This document shows, piece after piece, positions 62,761-64,000 of a stretch of DNA of 64,000 nt. Origin of the DNA: Ixodes scapularis (Eukaryota > Arthropoda > Arachnida > Ixodida > Ixodidae); the NCBI RefSeq assembly GCF_016920785.2, contig NW_024609884.1:30300080-30364079 (forward strand), written 5' to 3'. The position numbers and the translations under genes are program-made. Under the pieces are notes generated by a model. That model saw nothing but the letters and a program-made list of their open reading frames with translations. It searched no databases and had not been told where the DNA came from. Position 1 is the stretch's first letter. Every line of letters starts with the position of its first letter.

Positions 62761-63862
62761 CAGGAACGGGCGAAGACGGAAAAAACAAAGCGACGTACGG
62801 ATGATATGCGCGAAATAACGAAGCGGTTCAGAATGAGACTAAACTAACTTTCCCAAAAATAGAAACAAGTAGGCCGTTCAACTATAGGTGAACGAAAGTT
62901 GTGAAACGCTAGCCAACATCTGTACTAGTCCTTTAGGACGCTACTTACGAAAACACGAACGGAATGAATTTCGAGTAACACAAAAAGAGAGGGGGATGGA
63001 AAAAAAGGACGTGGTATGGAAAGCAAGTACTAACCCGAAATGGACAACTCAAGCAGATAGTTCAACTAGACGAAAAGTTCTTCTGGAACATTGTCCAACG
63101 TGAGTACTGCCACACACGCACCATACTACTTAAAACAGAAATAAAAATATTTTAGTAACACCGTTGTATAACCGTTGACACGCGACAGCAACAACGTGGA
63201 CACGGAAGAAACAAAGAAAAAGAACAAAACTCGAAAATCGGGTTGCCAGCCGAGACAGGTGAGGTCGCGAAGCTGGCTATACCGATCAGTGGTTAGTCGG
63301 TATATGATTCAATAAGAATATACTTCTCGCTACTTTTCTTGTTTGTTGTTAAAAATTAGGCATAATTATTTTACTGCTTGTTGCCGAGCGTGTTGGTGTA
63401 AACTGCAATTCATGAAATCAACGTAGGATAACACCAAGGATGACACCGACGGTACGACTGTGCTGTTATAATTTGTCTGTGGAGATTTGTTTAAATTGAT
63501 AAGTCACCAAACTATAATGTATGAATAAAACAAACGCTACCAATTTATTTATTTATTGATGTTTAACCCCGACGTCATGTAGTTTTCAACTTTTCTAGGT
63601 GCCGCTAGTGTCACATATCCGTTAAAATCCATAGCCAACGAAATCCATCGATATTTGTGCATTGTCGGCTCTAGGAGCGCGTGGTTTGGACTCTGGTGTT
63701 ACCACGACCGGGTTTTACGTTTTACTGTCGGTGAAAGCGACGGTACCGTGAAACCGCCGCCATTTCAGCAGCTCAAGGTAAATGTTTAGCTTTTGCATAA
63801 TTTTTTAGATCCGGTTAGTGTTGATGACTTTCTCACATCAGTTTTTCTGTTCATTTTCAGGG
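62761..63862 (+). other. Spacer, then 5' UTR exon and intron of the next gene
   Basis: No gene up to about 63650. A candidate 5' UTR exon ends at 63777 with donor AAG|GTAAAT, and the short intron 63778-63860 ends with tcattttcag. Two bases (GG) precede the ATG in the next exon. Confidence 0.45.
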
Positions 63863-64000
63863 ATGTATGCAATTGTGGAATTTAGGCTAACCCAAGAGGT
63901 GGAGATCGTGCCTTGCACGTGGGTCACGGGAAACAACTGTTTATGGCCGAAGGTGTCCACCGATAAGGCTGTCAAGCTAGTGCGAAAGGGGGGGCCACCA
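63863..64000 (+). CDS. First coding exon of a further gene, cut by the window end
   Basis: Starts MYAIVEFRLTQEVEIVPCTW, continues VTGNNCLWPKVSTDKAVKLV and runs open to the last base (46 codons). The pattern Y/F-A-x-V-E-F … EVE-V-P-x-x-W … C-x-W-P is an N-terminal module common in arthropod and vertebrate multi-copy proteins that often carry BEN or DUF4806-type domains further on. It could be a host gene or a transposon-linked one. The 3' part is outside the window. Start chosen because the ATG follows the acceptor directly and begins the module. Confidence 0.6.
   Translation, partial: MYAIVEFRLTQEVEIVPCTWVTGNNCLWPKVSTDKAVKLVRKGGPP

Overview
The window looks like eukaryotic nuclear DNA from a chelicerate, most likely a tick. 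The reasons are one MAGUK gene spread over about 31 kb in short exons with long introns, a dense load of short inverted-repeat DNA elements, a Penelope-like element, mariner, Tigger/pogo and Mutator-like relics, a tRNA-derived SINE with a tick-style tail, and long G or C homopolymers. There are no operons, ribosome binding sites or CRISPR arrays. The species assignment is inference; the gene structures are read directly.

The main gene is a Varicose/PALS2-type (MPP2/MPP6 group) membrane-associated guanylate kinase on the + strand. I could place every splice junction from exon 2 (22745) to the stop codon (48989). Thirteen exons join in frame to give L27N-L27C-PDZ-SH3-HOOK-GUK, ending in the family's typical EPQWVPISWVY. 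The start codon probably lies in a separate first exon at 18266-18269, where ATGG is followed at once by a GTGAGT donor, inside a CpG-rich island. A second candidate first exon (489-579, in another CpG-rich block) has a donor of the same phase and would add a different N-terminus. With the 18266 start the protein is 569 residues. It should act as a cytoplasmic scaffold at septate junctions, as Drosophila Varicose does.

Layout: 1-580 CpG-rich block with candidate first exon; 580-17500 mostly repeats (foldback MITEs, a tandem duplication, a mariner relic, a SINE); 17580-19120 CpG island with exon 1; 19120-22744 intron 1 with an exact 116 bp direct repeat; 22745-48989 MAGUK exons 2-14, with introns that hold TTAA- and TA-flanked elements, a Mutator-like transposase relic split by a Penelope-like element (33.9-37.1 kb), a 39.4-40.1 kb foldback and a Tigger remnant; 48990-61100 3' flank and repeats; 61190-62760 a tandem array in which every 132 bp unit carries a splice acceptor, a roughly 70 nt exon and a splice donor on the - strand; 63863 to the end, the first coding exon of another + strand gene, cut by the window edge.

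I found no clear new biological system. The best leads are the tandem exon/intron array, the CACTCT foldback family (its borders are fixed by an empty site inside the window), the alternative first exons and the GC-AG intron of the MAGUK gene.
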